A DNA stretch of 64,000 nt, taken from contig OU015495.1 of the NCBI GenBank assembly GCA_907164885.2, forward strand, positions 207,886,560-207,950,559, in the 5' to 3' direction. The notes below the pieces were generated by a model. The model was given only the letters and a program-made list of their open reading frames with translations. It was not told the origin of the DNA and made no database searches. A program made the position numbers and the translations under genes. The stretch is from Dolomedes plantarius. Lineage: Eukaryota; Arthropoda; Arachnida; Araneae; Dolomedidae. Shown in pieces: positions 45,477-57,030 of this stretch (position 1 is its first letter; each line of letters starts with the position of its first letter).

Positions 45477-46051
45477 TGAAAGTACCTTATTTGCGTGATG
45501 GTAAAGCGCACCCGTCAGGTTCCAAATTTAAACCTCCGATCGAACAAGTTGATTTTAATGTGAAGAAAAATTCGTAGTAAAATTTAAAAGGGATAACGTC
45601 GTTGCTGTTAAAAAATCCATAGTAAATTTTAATCCCATCGTTCAACATCATCGATTACTACGGATTCATTAAGGCTCATTTTTTATGTAATGGTAAAGTA
45701 CTTCTCTCCGCTAAACACGAGTCAAAACAAGTAAATTAAATTGTTATGGAAAAATGGGAATGGTGACTAAAGGAATAGCTTGGTTGCTACTGTAAAGAAA
45801 AGAGTTATATTTACTTCTATTTCTTGACATAATTTTTATTTGTTTATGAAAATTTGATTTCTTTTTAATAATGTTAACGCAAATTTTTCTAGTAAGCAGG
45901 AGGAGTTTAGTTTTAATCTCGAGCCGGACAAAATGTTTCGAATGCATGCAAAAAGAAGCGTAAGCGTTGAAGAAATGAGGAGTAGCTTGGTCGAAATCAC
46001 TAGTAACTTGTTTCGATTCAAGAAGAGAATGAGTTACTTTTCGGTCCATCG
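45477..46051. other. Right end of copy B and following unique sequence
   Basis: The copy A match ends at 45726. Around 45889 the text CAGGAGGAGTTTAGTTTTAA, then TCTCGAGCCGGACA, resembles segments at about 40981 and 44350, possibly a decayed dispersed SINE-like repeat. No coding. Confidence 0.35.
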
Positions 46052-46130
46052 AAAAATCCGTGCATTTTATAATTCTATTTAAAATTTGATTAAATCGAAA
46101 TTGTTTTTAGATTTCGGAAAAAAATATACT
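46052..46130 (+). repeat. Direct repeat left of the helicase relic
   Basis: GAAAAATCCGTGCATTTTAT and the following bases, to ATATACT, match 47287-47367 nearly base for base. They bracket the Helitron helicase segment. Confidence 0.9.
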
Positions 46131-46267
46131 TATTTGATGAAAGCGGTGGAATTCATTTCTTTACGTCAGAGTTATTTTCAACGTTTACTTGTCATATTTG
46201 TTGTGGTGTTGTTTAAATAAAGATTTTTATTTCACTTATTTGATGAAAGCGGTGGAATTTATTTCTT
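46128..46267 (+). repeat. 34-bp direct repeats around a 71-bp insert
   Basis: ACTTATTTGATGAAAGCGGT and the following bases occur at 46128-46161 and 46234-46267. The first copy is followed by ACGTCAGAGTTATTTTCAAC, text also found at 56742-56771. The second copy is in frame with the helicase. Confidence 0.85.
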
Positions 46268-47230
46268 GGATGCGCCATTCGGCACAGGAAAAGCATTTCT
46301 TATTTCAGTGTTACTGGCAACCATACGTGCACAAAATAATATCGCATTGACAATCGCATCATCTGGAATTGCGCGATTCTTCTGGATGGTTGTCGAACAG
46401 AACATTCGGCACTTAAATCGCCATTAAATATACAAAACAATGAAACACAAACTTGCAATATTTCAAAAACATCAGGAATGAGTAAAGTACTCCAGCAATG
46501 CAAGATAATAATATGGGATGAATGCACAATGGCGCACGAAAAATCGTTGGAAGCACTGGATCGAAAATTGCAAAATTTCCGTGGAAAAGAACGGCCGTCG
46601 GTCGTGCGCTAATATTATTAGCAGGTGATTTTCGACAGACATTACCTGTTATTCCACGTTCAACACCAGCTGATGAACTAAAGGCGTGTTTAAACGCATC
46701 ACATTTATGGATAGATGTTAATAAATTTTCATTGACGACAGACATGCGTGTAAAATTACAAAACGATCCTTCTTTAGAGCATTTTGCGATACTATTATTG
46801 GATATTGGAAATGGGAAAATTACAACTGAAGAAACAACAGGCTGCATTAAATTACCAAACGAATTTTACAGTATCACTAAATCACTAGAAGAATTGGTTC
46901 AATGCGTATTTCTAGATATCAAATAAAATTACAAAAGTCATCAATGGTGATGTGAACGTGCAATATTAGCTGCGAAAAATGTGGATGTAAATTTCCTTAT
47001 TATCAGCATTCAACATTTGTTACCAGGAGAAACAGCATCTTACAAATCAATATATACTGTTATAGATCAAGATGAAGCAGTAAATTATCCAACTGAATTC
47101 TTAAATTCTCTTGATTTGTTTGGAGTGCCACCACACAGCATTAATCTGAAGGCTGGTGATCCTATCATTCTTCTTAGAAACATTGACCCACCCCCGTGTT
47201 TCCAATGGTACCATATTGGTAGTCAAAAGA
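46234..47230 (+). pseudogene. Helitron PIF1-type helicase fragment
   Basis: Four plus-strand pieces in shifting frames: IYFLDAPFGTGKAFLISVLL (Walker A, with Ala for the usual Thr), then ILLDGCRTEHSALKSPLN and KIIIWDECTMAHEKSLEALD (Walker B), then LILLAGDFRQTLPVIPRST with ADELKACLNASHLW, then AVNYPTEFLNSLDLFGVPPH with LKAGDPIILLRNI. These are the ordered motifs of Helitron/PIF1 helicases. At least three frame breaks and a stop make it dead; the Rep nuclease part is absent. Autonomous Helitrons of this kind could have mobilised the short Helitrons in this window. Confidence 0.9.
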
Positions 47231-47286
47231 ATACTAAACAATGTATATTGGAAATGGGATATTGAAACATTGGATATTGGAAATGG

Positions 47287-47367
47287 GAAAAATCCGTGCA
47301 TTTTATAATTCTATTTAAAATTTGATTAAATCGAAATTCTTTTTCGATTTCGGAAAAAAAATATACT
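47287..47367 (+). repeat. Direct repeat right of the helicase relic
   Basis: Partner of 46052-46130. Confidence 0.9.
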
Positions 47368-48725
47368 TTCATAAAAGAAAATATGTCCTTTCCTCTGTGA
47401 ATAAAATTATGAAAAAAATTAAAAGACAACTCAACGATGTTTTAATAAAATTAAAATATGTTTGCAGAAAATAATTTTCTCTTTAAAAAAAGAAACAAAT
47501 CTTTCTTTGTTCTTGGAATGAAGAGAAAAACAATTTCCTTATCAAAGTAAAAGTGTAACAACAAAAAAAAAAAGTGAAATTTCTCAGAGGTCGGAAATAT
47601 ACTAAGCGTTAATACGCTGTTGCTGAGTCATTGTTAACTCGCCAGAAATTAATCCAGTTAAATAATTGCCCGGGGAAGGCAGAGAGAGCTGTGCAAAGCA
47701 TTACACAGATAGTGCAAACTGGGCTCCAGACAGGACAAAAATCAATTTCCGGTTTAACCAGACTTAATGAAATCTTATTAAATGTGCTCATGCAATGTTC
47801 AGCAGAACAAAAAAGTTTTAATTAAATGATTTTTTTTCCTCTCTCGCGGGTTTTTTTTTTCTGTAGAAATTCTTCACAAAAAAAATTAGGAAAAGATGCT
47901 TAAGTGATTTTTGGTATAATATAAATGTAAATCTGCATATAAAAGGGACTATTAATCTGATTAAAGGGAGTAGTTTATGCGAAATATACGTGAGAATAAT
48001 TTAATTTTATTTAACTCCATATTTTAGGACTCCGTAAGTAGATTTTATATGTACTATAAGCATTTGTAAGGTATACATAAGATTCGATTCACAAGAATCG
48101 AACTTTTGAGTGAATGAATTAAAGAAGCTGCTTGAGATATGCTAATTTCGGCATACGCGCTTGGTATAAATACCATGCAGCTTGATTAAAGAGAAGGAGG
48201 TTGAAAAAGGTTTTATTAAGGTTGATAGATAAGCGAGTTAAGGGATCTACGAGGAAAGCAGCTCCAGGTGCTATCCTGCGCTAGTGCTTAGGGGGCCCAA
48301 AGTTTACGTGGCAGTACTGCTGGTTTGACTCTCTGCTGGTTTGTGAGTATTTTGCAAAGTGTATTTCTATTGAATGTTAATATATATTCCGTACAAGTAG
48401 TACGTATGCTTACTGCTGTAAAAGCAAATTGTATATGTGCAACGAATTTAATAAACATTGTTTCATGTATAAACTGTGATTGTATCAAATTCATTTAGAG
48501 TGACACTTCAAATTATATACACCCAAGTCTGGGTAGAAGTGAGCTATTTTCTCTACACATTCATTTTAATATTTTTTAACTAATGGGATTGTTCTTATAA
48601 TATTCATATCCATCTAGAGTATATTCATTGACGTGACATCCGGGGCACAGAAGCTAGAACGTATAATGTTTTTGTAGACTTTTTTCAGAAAGCATAGCAC
48701 TTGGTTGCGTATAACCCGATATATA
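47368..48725. other. Spacer with LTR- or promoter-like signals
   Basis: 48171-48180 reads TATAAATACC and 48452-48458 AATAAAC, in the order of a TATA box and polyadenylation signal, as in an LTR, but no boundaries or TSD could be fixed. The small ORF 47631-47825 (plus) has no recognised family. Confidence 0.3.
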
Positions 48726-48727
48726 TA

Positions 48728-50007
48728 CACAGGTGGTTATCAAAATAATGGAAACACTAAGAAACTTCATGAAAAACTTTATTAATACGGTGCAGGATCA
48801 CCTTTGTCATGTAATACCACCTGTTTCCCCTTGGAATTGTATTATAAAAGTCATGAATAGTGGTTAAGAATATATTATGTCATATTTCAGGGAAAAATCA
48901 TGAAAGTTCCCGTAGAGATGCAGTGGTGGATATCGATGTCCAGTTTTATCCGCTTATACAGATCACAGTGGTTGGATGATACATAATAGGGGGGATTGTA
49001 CATTGCAAGATAACTTATTTGACTTCTTTTTCATGCTCTTCAAACCAATACTTGATAGATTTAGCTGTATCTATAGAGGGATTGACATCCTGGAGAACGC
49101 CATCTCCTGCAATAAACAATGTGTGCACCATAGGATGGACTAGTGAGCTAAAATTTCGACATAGTCATTCTCATTCAATCTCCCTTTTAGGGTTACAATA
49201 GGGCCTGAAGAAAACCATGAGATGCCACCCCAAACCCTGATAGTTCTACCTCCATGATTGACAGTTGAGATGAGACAGCCAGAATCTTACGCTTGTGTAG
49301 GTGTTCTCCAGACATACGCACGTCCTGTTGCGAGGAACAATGAGAACAATGATTTTCCGGACCAAATGCCATTTTTCGACATATTACTCTACCAGGATGT
49401 GCGCTCATGGCACCATTATGGACGATATTTTGTATTGCCGTCTATTACAAGTGGTTTGGGAATAGCCACTCTTCCGTAAATGCTTTGTTTGGGAAGTTCC
49501 CTTCTACCTCTGATGGTCGATACCGGAACATGAAGATGCAGATTGAGCTCTTCGGTCATTTTAGTTGCAGTTATTTTTTCTTCATGTCATAATTCGCTTC
49601 AATACCTCATCGGTCTCTTTCACTCAGCTCTCCCTTTCGTCCATTATTCTGTTTGGCAAAGGATGATTTTCCGTGTACTCTGTATGCTATCATGACTTTT
49701 GATACCATAGCTTGAAAAACACTCATTAGCCTGGGGTTGCAGTAGCAGATACTCCAATTTAAACGCGCCCAAACAATTTGCCCTTTTCTCAAGGTCTGCA
49801 AGGTTTTTTACATTTTACTCTTCACCCCAAAAGCACGATGCCCTTAGCTTCATTACTGCTACCTGACAGTAGAATAATAAATACACTATATTATATAAAA
49901 AGCTATCGGTGGCCAGACTTGTTTTTAAGGAATATGAAGCACATTCATAAGCACTACTAATATTGATAGATTGATAGGTGTTTCCATTATTTTGATAACC
50001 ACCTGTG
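48728..50007 (-). mobile_element. Tc1-like transposon relic
   Basis: Terminal repeats CACAGGTGGTTATCAAAATA and, reversed, the same sequence; they continue to ATGGAAACAC. TA copies at 48726-48727 and 50008-50009. 1280 bp. The minus strand holds broken transposase blocks, including VWGGISWFSSGPIV and DTAKSIKYWFEEHEKEVKYL (the 'HTAKSV..WF....I.VL' region). Frame breaks throughout. Terminal repeats are far better kept than the ORF. Confidence 0.85.
48850..49800 (-). pseudogene. Tc1-like transposase, decayed
   Basis: Recognisable pieces on the minus strand only, in at least three frames: the region before the first Asp is unclear; VWGGISW with a preceding basic stretch lies near 49210-49270; the GDGVLQDVNPSID segment (second Asp region) near 49100; the third acidic region near 48990 is poor. 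No continuous ORF. Confidence 0.6.
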
Positions 50008-50180
<173 letters not shown>

Positions 50181-50344
50181 ATTTTCTTATGGCAAGTTTA
50201 AATACAACTGAGCCGAAAAACATAGAAAAAAAGAACCAAAACATGACACGGAACAAAAGGTGGCTACAGTAAGAATCTATAAACTCAGTAAGTCCCCTGC
50301 TTCCAAATAATGAAGAGAAATCTTCCGAAAAGCAGAACAGGTAA

Positions 50345-50730
50345 GTCTTCTTCTGCGATCATCATCTTCTGAAGATCGCAGCGTCCGCAAAATGTATCAG
50401 AGATGATTTTTAGGCTATACAGATATTTTGATAAACAATTCTAGTCGGTCACCAGGCTAAATTCAGCAACATCTTCCCGAATTGGCCACCTAAGGATTTC
50501 TTTATGGTAATCCACCAGAGCTTTTGATAGTTTGTTTTCATAGAGCTGTTGTCGGACGGCTTAACAGACTAACCTACGGATACGCAGTTTGACAGTACTA
50601 AGGGTACATCAGCATTGGTAATCTGGGAATTGGCTGAATCTCTCTTGGCCAGGTGATCCATAGTCTCGTTACCAGAGACTCCGCAATGGCCCGGGATCTT
50701 GTGTAAAGCGACATCTTTTACCTGATTTAT
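50345..50730 (-). pseudogene. LINE (I/Jockey-like) RNase H domain fragment
   Basis: The minus strand reads VALHKIPGHCGVSGNETMDH, then LAKRDSANSQITNADVPLV. This matches the RNase H C-terminal motif '..W.PGH.GI.GNE.AD.LAK..' of I- or Jockey-type non-LTR retrotransposons. It decays into stops on both sides; no RT is visible nearby. Low copy quality indicates an old fragment. Confidence 0.78.
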
Positions 50731-51896
50731 GTATAACTGATTTTACTTTACTGTTAATGTCACAATTACCAAAAAAACAACAACAGTAGTTGGCTGTACT
50801 GTAGGTTTGAGATCCTGCCCAAGAACATGTCTGCTTTTTGTGAGAAATTACTGGATATTTCTGGTGGCCGCTTACGATACAGTTTTGACAAGCATTTGAA
50901 AATTGCTTGTTTTTAAGCTATCGATACAGAAGTAAGAAATTATACCACACTTGCAATTAGTAACGTAATACAAGAGAAATAAAAGCCAACTTTTTGCTAA
51001 AGAATGTAGCCAACTTTTATGCTAGATAAAATGTCAGAAGTCAGGTCCTTTGTTTATAGTGTATTTGAGTTCGTTGTATTTTATAAATGATCAGTTGAGT
51101 AAAAAAAATCCTATTTTTGGAAGGGGAGTTAATTTTTGAGAGAGAGATTTTCATTTTTGAGGATGAGAAGAGCTTTAGGGAAAATATTCTATAATTCCCC
51201 TCTCTGTTACTCCTTACTTTCCTTAATGTCTGCAGAAAATGATCTCCCAATAGACTAATAAAGAGCCTAATAGTAAGATACCAGTAAAAGCACATTCCAC
51301 GGCAAACTACTATATTCTACTTAGACATGAGCTAAGAGTAATGCACTTGTATGCACAGGAATTAAACCTGCTATTCCTGGAAAACAGCTGGATGCAATGA
51401 ATATAAAAGAATAAAGTATTGAAAGCAAAGGCTGCAAAAGTGCGTTCGATACTAAATAGGAGTGGCTATGACACACAAAAATATAGTGGGCCAAGGATTA
51501 TGTTCATCTTTCCGTGAGCTGAATTAAGTGACAATAAAAGAGGTGCTTCTGTAAACTTAATGGGCAGAACGGGATAAGGAACGGTAAGAAGGTTGAATAA
51601 AAAAAGAAATGAAAATGATTCAGTGGAAAGAAGGATGCACTGAAGATTGAGAATATTTAGATATTCAGATAAATAATATGAGAGTTTTCGAGATATAGTG
51701 GATGTTTTAGGGATTAGTTATTAGAAAAGAAAAATTGTTTTCTGGATGTACAGTGGCGTTCATTTGGGGATAAATAAAGAGAAGTGGAATACTGGGTGGG
51801 GTTGTATGGGACACAAGCTCTCACAGATCATTAATTTGGTGGTGGTGAGTACACGATTAACTGAGGGACGAAATAGGGGGGACACAGTTTAAATTC
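50731..51896. other. Spacer, nothing recognised
   Basis: No terminal repeats or protein motifs found. The ORF 51041-51295 (minus) has no family features. Confidence 0.45.
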
Positions 51897-51897
51897 A

Positions 51898-52675
51898 TCT
51901 ATATAAATAAAGCAGAGTGTCTCTATGTATGTATGTATGTATGTAACGTATACAAATCTACATTTCTTGACGAATCTGGTTGAAACTTCGTATACTTATG
52001 TTTTGAAGCCTTGAGATAATTCTAAGATTAGTTTGGATGCTTTAAAATAATTATAAATAAATGCATTTTTTAAATAATATTTCATCTCCAGACGATGAAA
52101 CAAACATGACCGACATTTTCGTCGAAAATCGGTGTATTTTTTTTTCTCATGAAAGTACATAAATGTTACATATGAGGCGTTGAAAGGCAAAGTGGTGTAA
52201 GTCACATTTTCAACTTTTTTCCTTTGAGGGCAAATATGTAATCTCCATGTTCAATTTATAGTGTAATTGTAAATAGTTATTATTTGCAGTATTGTAATGA
52301 TTGTTATGAATTACAATTTGTTCAATTTATGGTGAAATTTTTTGTAGTTTTTGCAGTTAAACTCTTTTAACTTACACCACTTGACTTACTGACTTACACC
52401 ACTTTGCCTTTCACCGCCTCATATTTGGAAAGAGCTTTGAAAACTGATAATTTTTTCTGCTTACAGTTATTCTGTTACTTTAATAGTTTTACAGATATTG
52501 TAATTCTAAAACTCCACCGCTGAGAAATCAAATCAACCATCCACGGTATGGTGCAGCCATCTGTCGGCAGCGACGGGAATGAAAATTGACGGGAATTTAG
52601 TACATTTGTATGGCCCTGAAAAGGCCCTTTTTTTCTTTTGTGGGGCCCGAGCATAGCCGGGCGAAGCCCGGATAG
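51898..52675 (+). mobile_element. Non-autonomous Helitron, family 1, with nested MITE
   Basis: Starts TCTATATAAATAAAGCAGAG after an A and ends GCCGGGCGAAGCCCGGATAG before a T; the final CTAG reads ATAG. The 3' hairpin CCGGGCGAAGCCCGG is present. The interior matches 11264-11694 and 60034-60467. The extra 247 bp at 52174-52420 is a separate insertion. Confidence 0.82.
52174..52420. mobile_element. MITE with 4-bp target duplication inside the Helitron
   Basis: The ends read GAGGCGTTGAAAGGCAAAGT and, reversed, GAGGCGGTGAAAGGCAAAGT, continuing GGTGTAAGTCA. ATAT flanks (52170-52173 and 52421-52424). The related Helitrons at 11264 and 60034 have the uninterrupted site ACATATTTGG, which proves the insertion. 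GTGGTGTAAGT is repeated internally near both ends. The superfamily is unclear. Confidence 0.82.
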
Positions 52676-54339
52676 TATTAAATATTAGCGAAATCCGCTT
52701 TCACTATGTCCGGTTTTTACTTTCCAAATCAACAGTAATTTTATTACCACAACGCATTTTTATTCAACAGGATAACTTCATTACATTTAAAATGCGGACT
52801 CTGTAGCTCACGTCGACATTTCATATCTTTAGAACAACTTCTCTGTATTGCCATCCGAGAGCACAACAATATACTTATAATTAAATGCCGCTCATGGAGT
52901 TAAACTTTGGAGATTTCAGAAATAAGTTGTTTCTCTCTCCTGACTGAAGGAACTGAATGTAAAAGGAAGAAGTCTTTATCAGTAACGGGGAGGCTCCGAA
53001 ATACGTTGATGTATTTCACACTTTGCGACCATTCCTCCCGGTAAGTAATAGTCATTACGGATTATTTTGGATTCTACGGATAATTTTATTTTGGATAAAT
53101 AAAATAAATTTTTTTTTTCAGAAGAAAGAACACTCGACATAGCACATTCATATAACATACATTATGCGGCATCCAATTTACAGCTTATTTTTAACATTTT
53201 TTAGCCAACTATAATTCTTAATCCTACACTGCATGATTTTTTCTTTTACAACTATATTTTTCACAAACATATTTGGGCCTAGGAAATATTTTTAAAAAAA
53301 TATTGGATAAAATGATCGATTCATAAAAGAACCAGGATCCAATAAATGCAAATTCGTTTTCTTAGATTTATTATAGGGTGAAATTTTAATTGATTCACAT
53401 TGATTCACATATGCATCACGATGCAGAGTAGGGTTAAAAACCACATAGTGTTTTAGTTGCCATAGTTTATAGTTGGCAAAACTTTAAAATTTTTGCCAAC
53501 TATATTTCTTAAAAAAATACGCATGCAGTTCACGGTGTCGCTAAGTGTTATGATTGATTTATTGATTCCAGTACATATACAAATTTGATGTAGAACATGA
53601 TAAAATTGGTTTATACAGAGTACTTAAGAAAAAATAATGGTATCAATTCACTTCCTAGAAATTTAAACATGGTTGTGTGTCATTCAATAGGAAAAATAAA
53701 TAATTTAAAAAATTGTAGAAGTTATTATGACGGAAGCAATTAACCGATCTATTTATTTGATTGAATCCTCAGACATTTATCATGTGTGCATTTGTTCGTA
53801 ATTAAAATAGAACATTCTTAGGAGCTGTGGTTCTATATTAGTGTTTTGGTAACACGAAAAAAAAACCATTTCTCACCCCATTTGATTCATACAAAACATC
53901 TCATTTTTAACTTTATTCTACATATTTCACATTTATCACCATAATTGCTCTCAGCATTATCTGCCAAGAAAATATTTTAATATATATATATAATATTAAA
54001 AACTAGTAATTTCTTAATTCAACAATCTTAACATTTAAAAACTATTAATTCCTCACTTTACTATTCCAAATTACAAACCCTTTTTTAATTCCTTGAAACA
54101 GGTAATTCCCTTTGGGCATTCGCGTTAAATTCAATTTTAAAATCTAACATTATTCTAAATTCCCTGCGGCGTTCGAAACTAATTTCGCTTTTGATTCTAA
54201 GTTCTAATAACCTCTAGAGAAAAAATTAAATGGCTGCCTGTTAATCGAAAACTAAACTTGCGTGGCGTGGGTAGAAAATTAAACGCTTTAGCGCATTTGT
54301 CACGCCTTTTCCTAACTTTTAACCAATTAAACCTTACTA
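52676..54339. other. Spacer, nothing recognised
   Basis: AT-rich, no motif or terminal repeat found. Confidence 0.45.
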
Positions 54340-54615
54340 TGATCACATGACGAGATAAGTTTATATAAGGTTTGGGATCACGTACATGTAGGCTTTTCGG
54401 ATTTTGTAACTGTCACGAGAAGTTGTATCGTGTATTTAAAAAATAAAAGATGTAGTTAAATTAACGTTGTGGTGTTTTATGTGTCCGAGGGTGAGATGAA
54501 AAGCGGGAAAGAAAATTAAACATATGTGATGCACGGCCGGGCGACAAGTCATCCATCTTTACCTCAAAAAGAAATACCACTCAGGCCTTCCTTCGTCGGC
54601 CCGCGCTCGTGATAT

Positions 54616-54617
<2 letters not shown>
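54340..54617 (+). promoter_or_regulatory. Possible solo-LTR 3' part
   Basis: TTTATATAAGG near 54360, AATAAAA near 54442, then a GC-richer stretch ending GATATTACA at 54617 just before (TA)n. The order TATA, poly(A) signal, CA end resembles an LTR, but I cannot find the TG start or a target duplication. Confidence 0.3.

Positions 54618-54680
<63 letters not shown>
54618..54680. repeat. (TA)n microsatellite
   Basis: About 62 bp of uninterrupted TA dinucleotide. Confidence 0.95.
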
Positions 54681-54682
<2 letters not shown>

Positions 54683-55267
54683 CTAGTGATTAATCATCCA
54701 TAGAGGACTTGACTTTTCTTCGAAAGGGAAGATAATTCCCATCATATTAATGATTACAATGCTATTCAATATTGCAGCATTATTCTCGTACATTCAATGC
54801 AAAGTAAATGTTCATATCTTTTAAAAATCATTTTATCACATTACCATTCTATCATGAAAATACTCGGTAGTGACAACATGACGAAAAGTAGAAAAATAAA
54901 CGGAGAGAGCAAATTAGTTACATACAAATATACAAAGATTTAAACACAACTGGAAGTATTTTGAATTCAATTAATTATATGAAGACATTTTATAAGTGAA
55001 AACTACTTTTTTTCATACAATATCACTATATTAATTATTAGATATTTTCCCATTTTACTAATGGTTTACAATTATGGAAATAAGTCTTTTTTCATGCTAA
55101 TTATTCGACTCAAAATTATTATTATTTTTTCTATTTGTGGCATACATATTAACGTAGATAAAAGCAATTACATGAAAAATATCTTACGATGTGGGAGAAC
55201 AACAGACGCTGATAATAGTTGTTAGGATGATATGTAATTTATCTGCTAATTTTTCCGGCAGCAGCAA
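54681..55267. other. Spacer, nothing recognised
   Basis: No supportable feature. Confidence 0.45.
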
Positions 55268-55570
55268 ATAATAGTGTTTAAGAGCTGTTATAAACAGCAT
55301 GTCATTAGAATGCATTACTTAATTTTTCATTGTAAAAATAACACGCTTGAAGTAAGAATATCACCACCCATCTTGTTCATTTTGAAAGGCTTAATGACAA
55401 ATGATAAATAGTCATTTCTTTTGAGAAGAAATAAATGCAAAAATATTTCTATGAACGTAGTTATAAATACTAAAAAAAATCAAAATGCGATTGAAGATGA
55501 AATGCAAAATAATTGCCTAAAAAATAAATTTTTGAAACAGCATAAATACATAATTAAACCATTAAAGACT
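55268..55570 (+). repeat. Long direct repeat, left copy
   Basis: Matches 58629-58930 at roughly nine bases in ten; landmarks are AACAGCATGTCATTAGAATG and ATGCAAAATAATTG. Short ORFs 55421-55612 and 58866-59048 arise from it and are probably not coding. Confidence 0.9.
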
Positions 55571-56411
55571 TTGATTTATTGTTATTTAACTATGTCTGTG
55601 ATTCTTAACTAATAGTTGAATTCTTCTTTTTGTCTTTATTTAGTACTTTCGTGGACCAATATTTAAAGATAACTGGTAATTAATAATTTACTACGAAATG
55701 AAATATCTTCTATCCTTCAAAGACACTGAAAAATATTCGATTCGGTTTGTGGACTCGATGCATAAAATATGCCCCTTAATCTCTCTTTTTTCGGCCGCAT
55801 TTGGTGATCATTGCCTTATAATCTAGTGAAATTGTTTTTTTACAAGGAAAGTTGTGGGGTAGTTTTGATATCTTCTATTTTATATGTTTCTGGGGTGCTG
55901 AATCCGAATCTGAGGTTTGTTAACAAAATTCCGTGACGCAACATTGAAGAAAATGCAAAATAAAAGGTAAAAATTTTCATTTTTGGGGGATCTTTACTTA
56001 TAACTCGGAAACTATCAACTTTTCGTAAATAATCTCCCTATTTAAAATGAAAGTACATAAAATTTCCTACAAATTTCACTATTTAGGTTTTTTTTTCTCT
56101 GACAGACCGTTTGGGCTCAAGCGCTAGTTGAAAATTGGCTTATTTCGGCTGTCTCAACAAAAAACCCATTTTTTCCTCTCCAAAATTCTTAATTTATTAT
56201 TAAAAGCTGTCAATTAGGGAATTCCTCTCAGTTCTCTGCACATACCTTATTTATATCGTATATGTAAAGGTACAGGTAATTTAAAAAAATGCATAATGTT
56301 CAAGTTATTTAATGAAGTCCGAAATTGTACAAATTCAGTTACAAAAAAGTTGAAATTCGAACGAAAAATCTTGGAAAAGTATTAAATTTTACTATATTAA
56401 ATTACAATACA
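55571..56411. other. Spacer, nothing recognised
   Basis: No supportable feature. Confidence 0.45.
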
Positions 56412-56771
56412 TCTGTATATATAAAAGGCAATGTTCGTATGTGTGTCCGCTATAGACTAAAAAACTACTGGACCGATTTACAGGCGGTTTTTTGCAAAAT
56501 GGTCCGTGTTATTCCAAGAAGGTTGAAATCCACGATCTGACCAGTAGAAAGAAAGTTAAAAATATTTGAAATTCACCGTCTGTTCAGCTATTATCTACGA
56601 CCCTTCTACTTATATCGGAAAAAAATAGAGGGCAAAGATGAGGGAGTCAAGGAGTGAGGTGAATGACCCCCCCCCCCCAAACCTTGAAGGAAGGAGAGTT
56701 GTTTTCTGACTCGACGTGCGGAGTAGGCTGTCTGTAAGCTCGACGTCAGAGTTATTTTCAACGTTTACTTG
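56412..56771 (+). mobile_element. Helitron 5' end (partial)
   Basis: TCTGTATATATAAAAGGCAA after an A, then CGTATGTGTGTCCGCTATAG and ACTACTGGACCGATTT, the usual opening of short insect Helitrons and similar to the start at 14743. No hairpin/CTAG end was located. The text CGTCAGAGTTATTTTCAACG at 56743 is shared with 46165, so the right limit is approximate. Confidence 0.6.
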
Positions 56772-57030
56772 CAAGAAAGGGCTCACAAAGAAGTCATATT
56801 TTTTTAGCAGCCAAAAAAAGTTTAAAAAGTTTAAAAAAAATTAAAAGTTCAAAAAGTCACCGGTAGATGGAGCTGACATGCGAGAGATTCAGCAAAATTA
56901 TGGAAATCAATCCTGCAATAAAAGTCCGTGATATACGAGGATTTGGAATATCGGCCACGAAGTGGAAGACCCTCGTTGGCGGAGACCCGCAATACTGCGG
57001 TGGAAACCGTTATGAATAATATGGCGACGG

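Larger units (their letters stand above)
27371..45726 (+). repeat. Duplicated locus, copy B
   Basis: Colinear with 16113-26400. Copy B alone carries the Gypsy element (32903-39692) and the Tc1 (41142-44319), plus about 45 bp of extra local duplication near 44410-44450. It lacks the three MITEs special to copy A. The GC-richer block corresponding to 17415-18251 is at 28689-29524. Sequence right of 45726 continues past the point where copy A reaches the gap. Confidence 0.95.
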
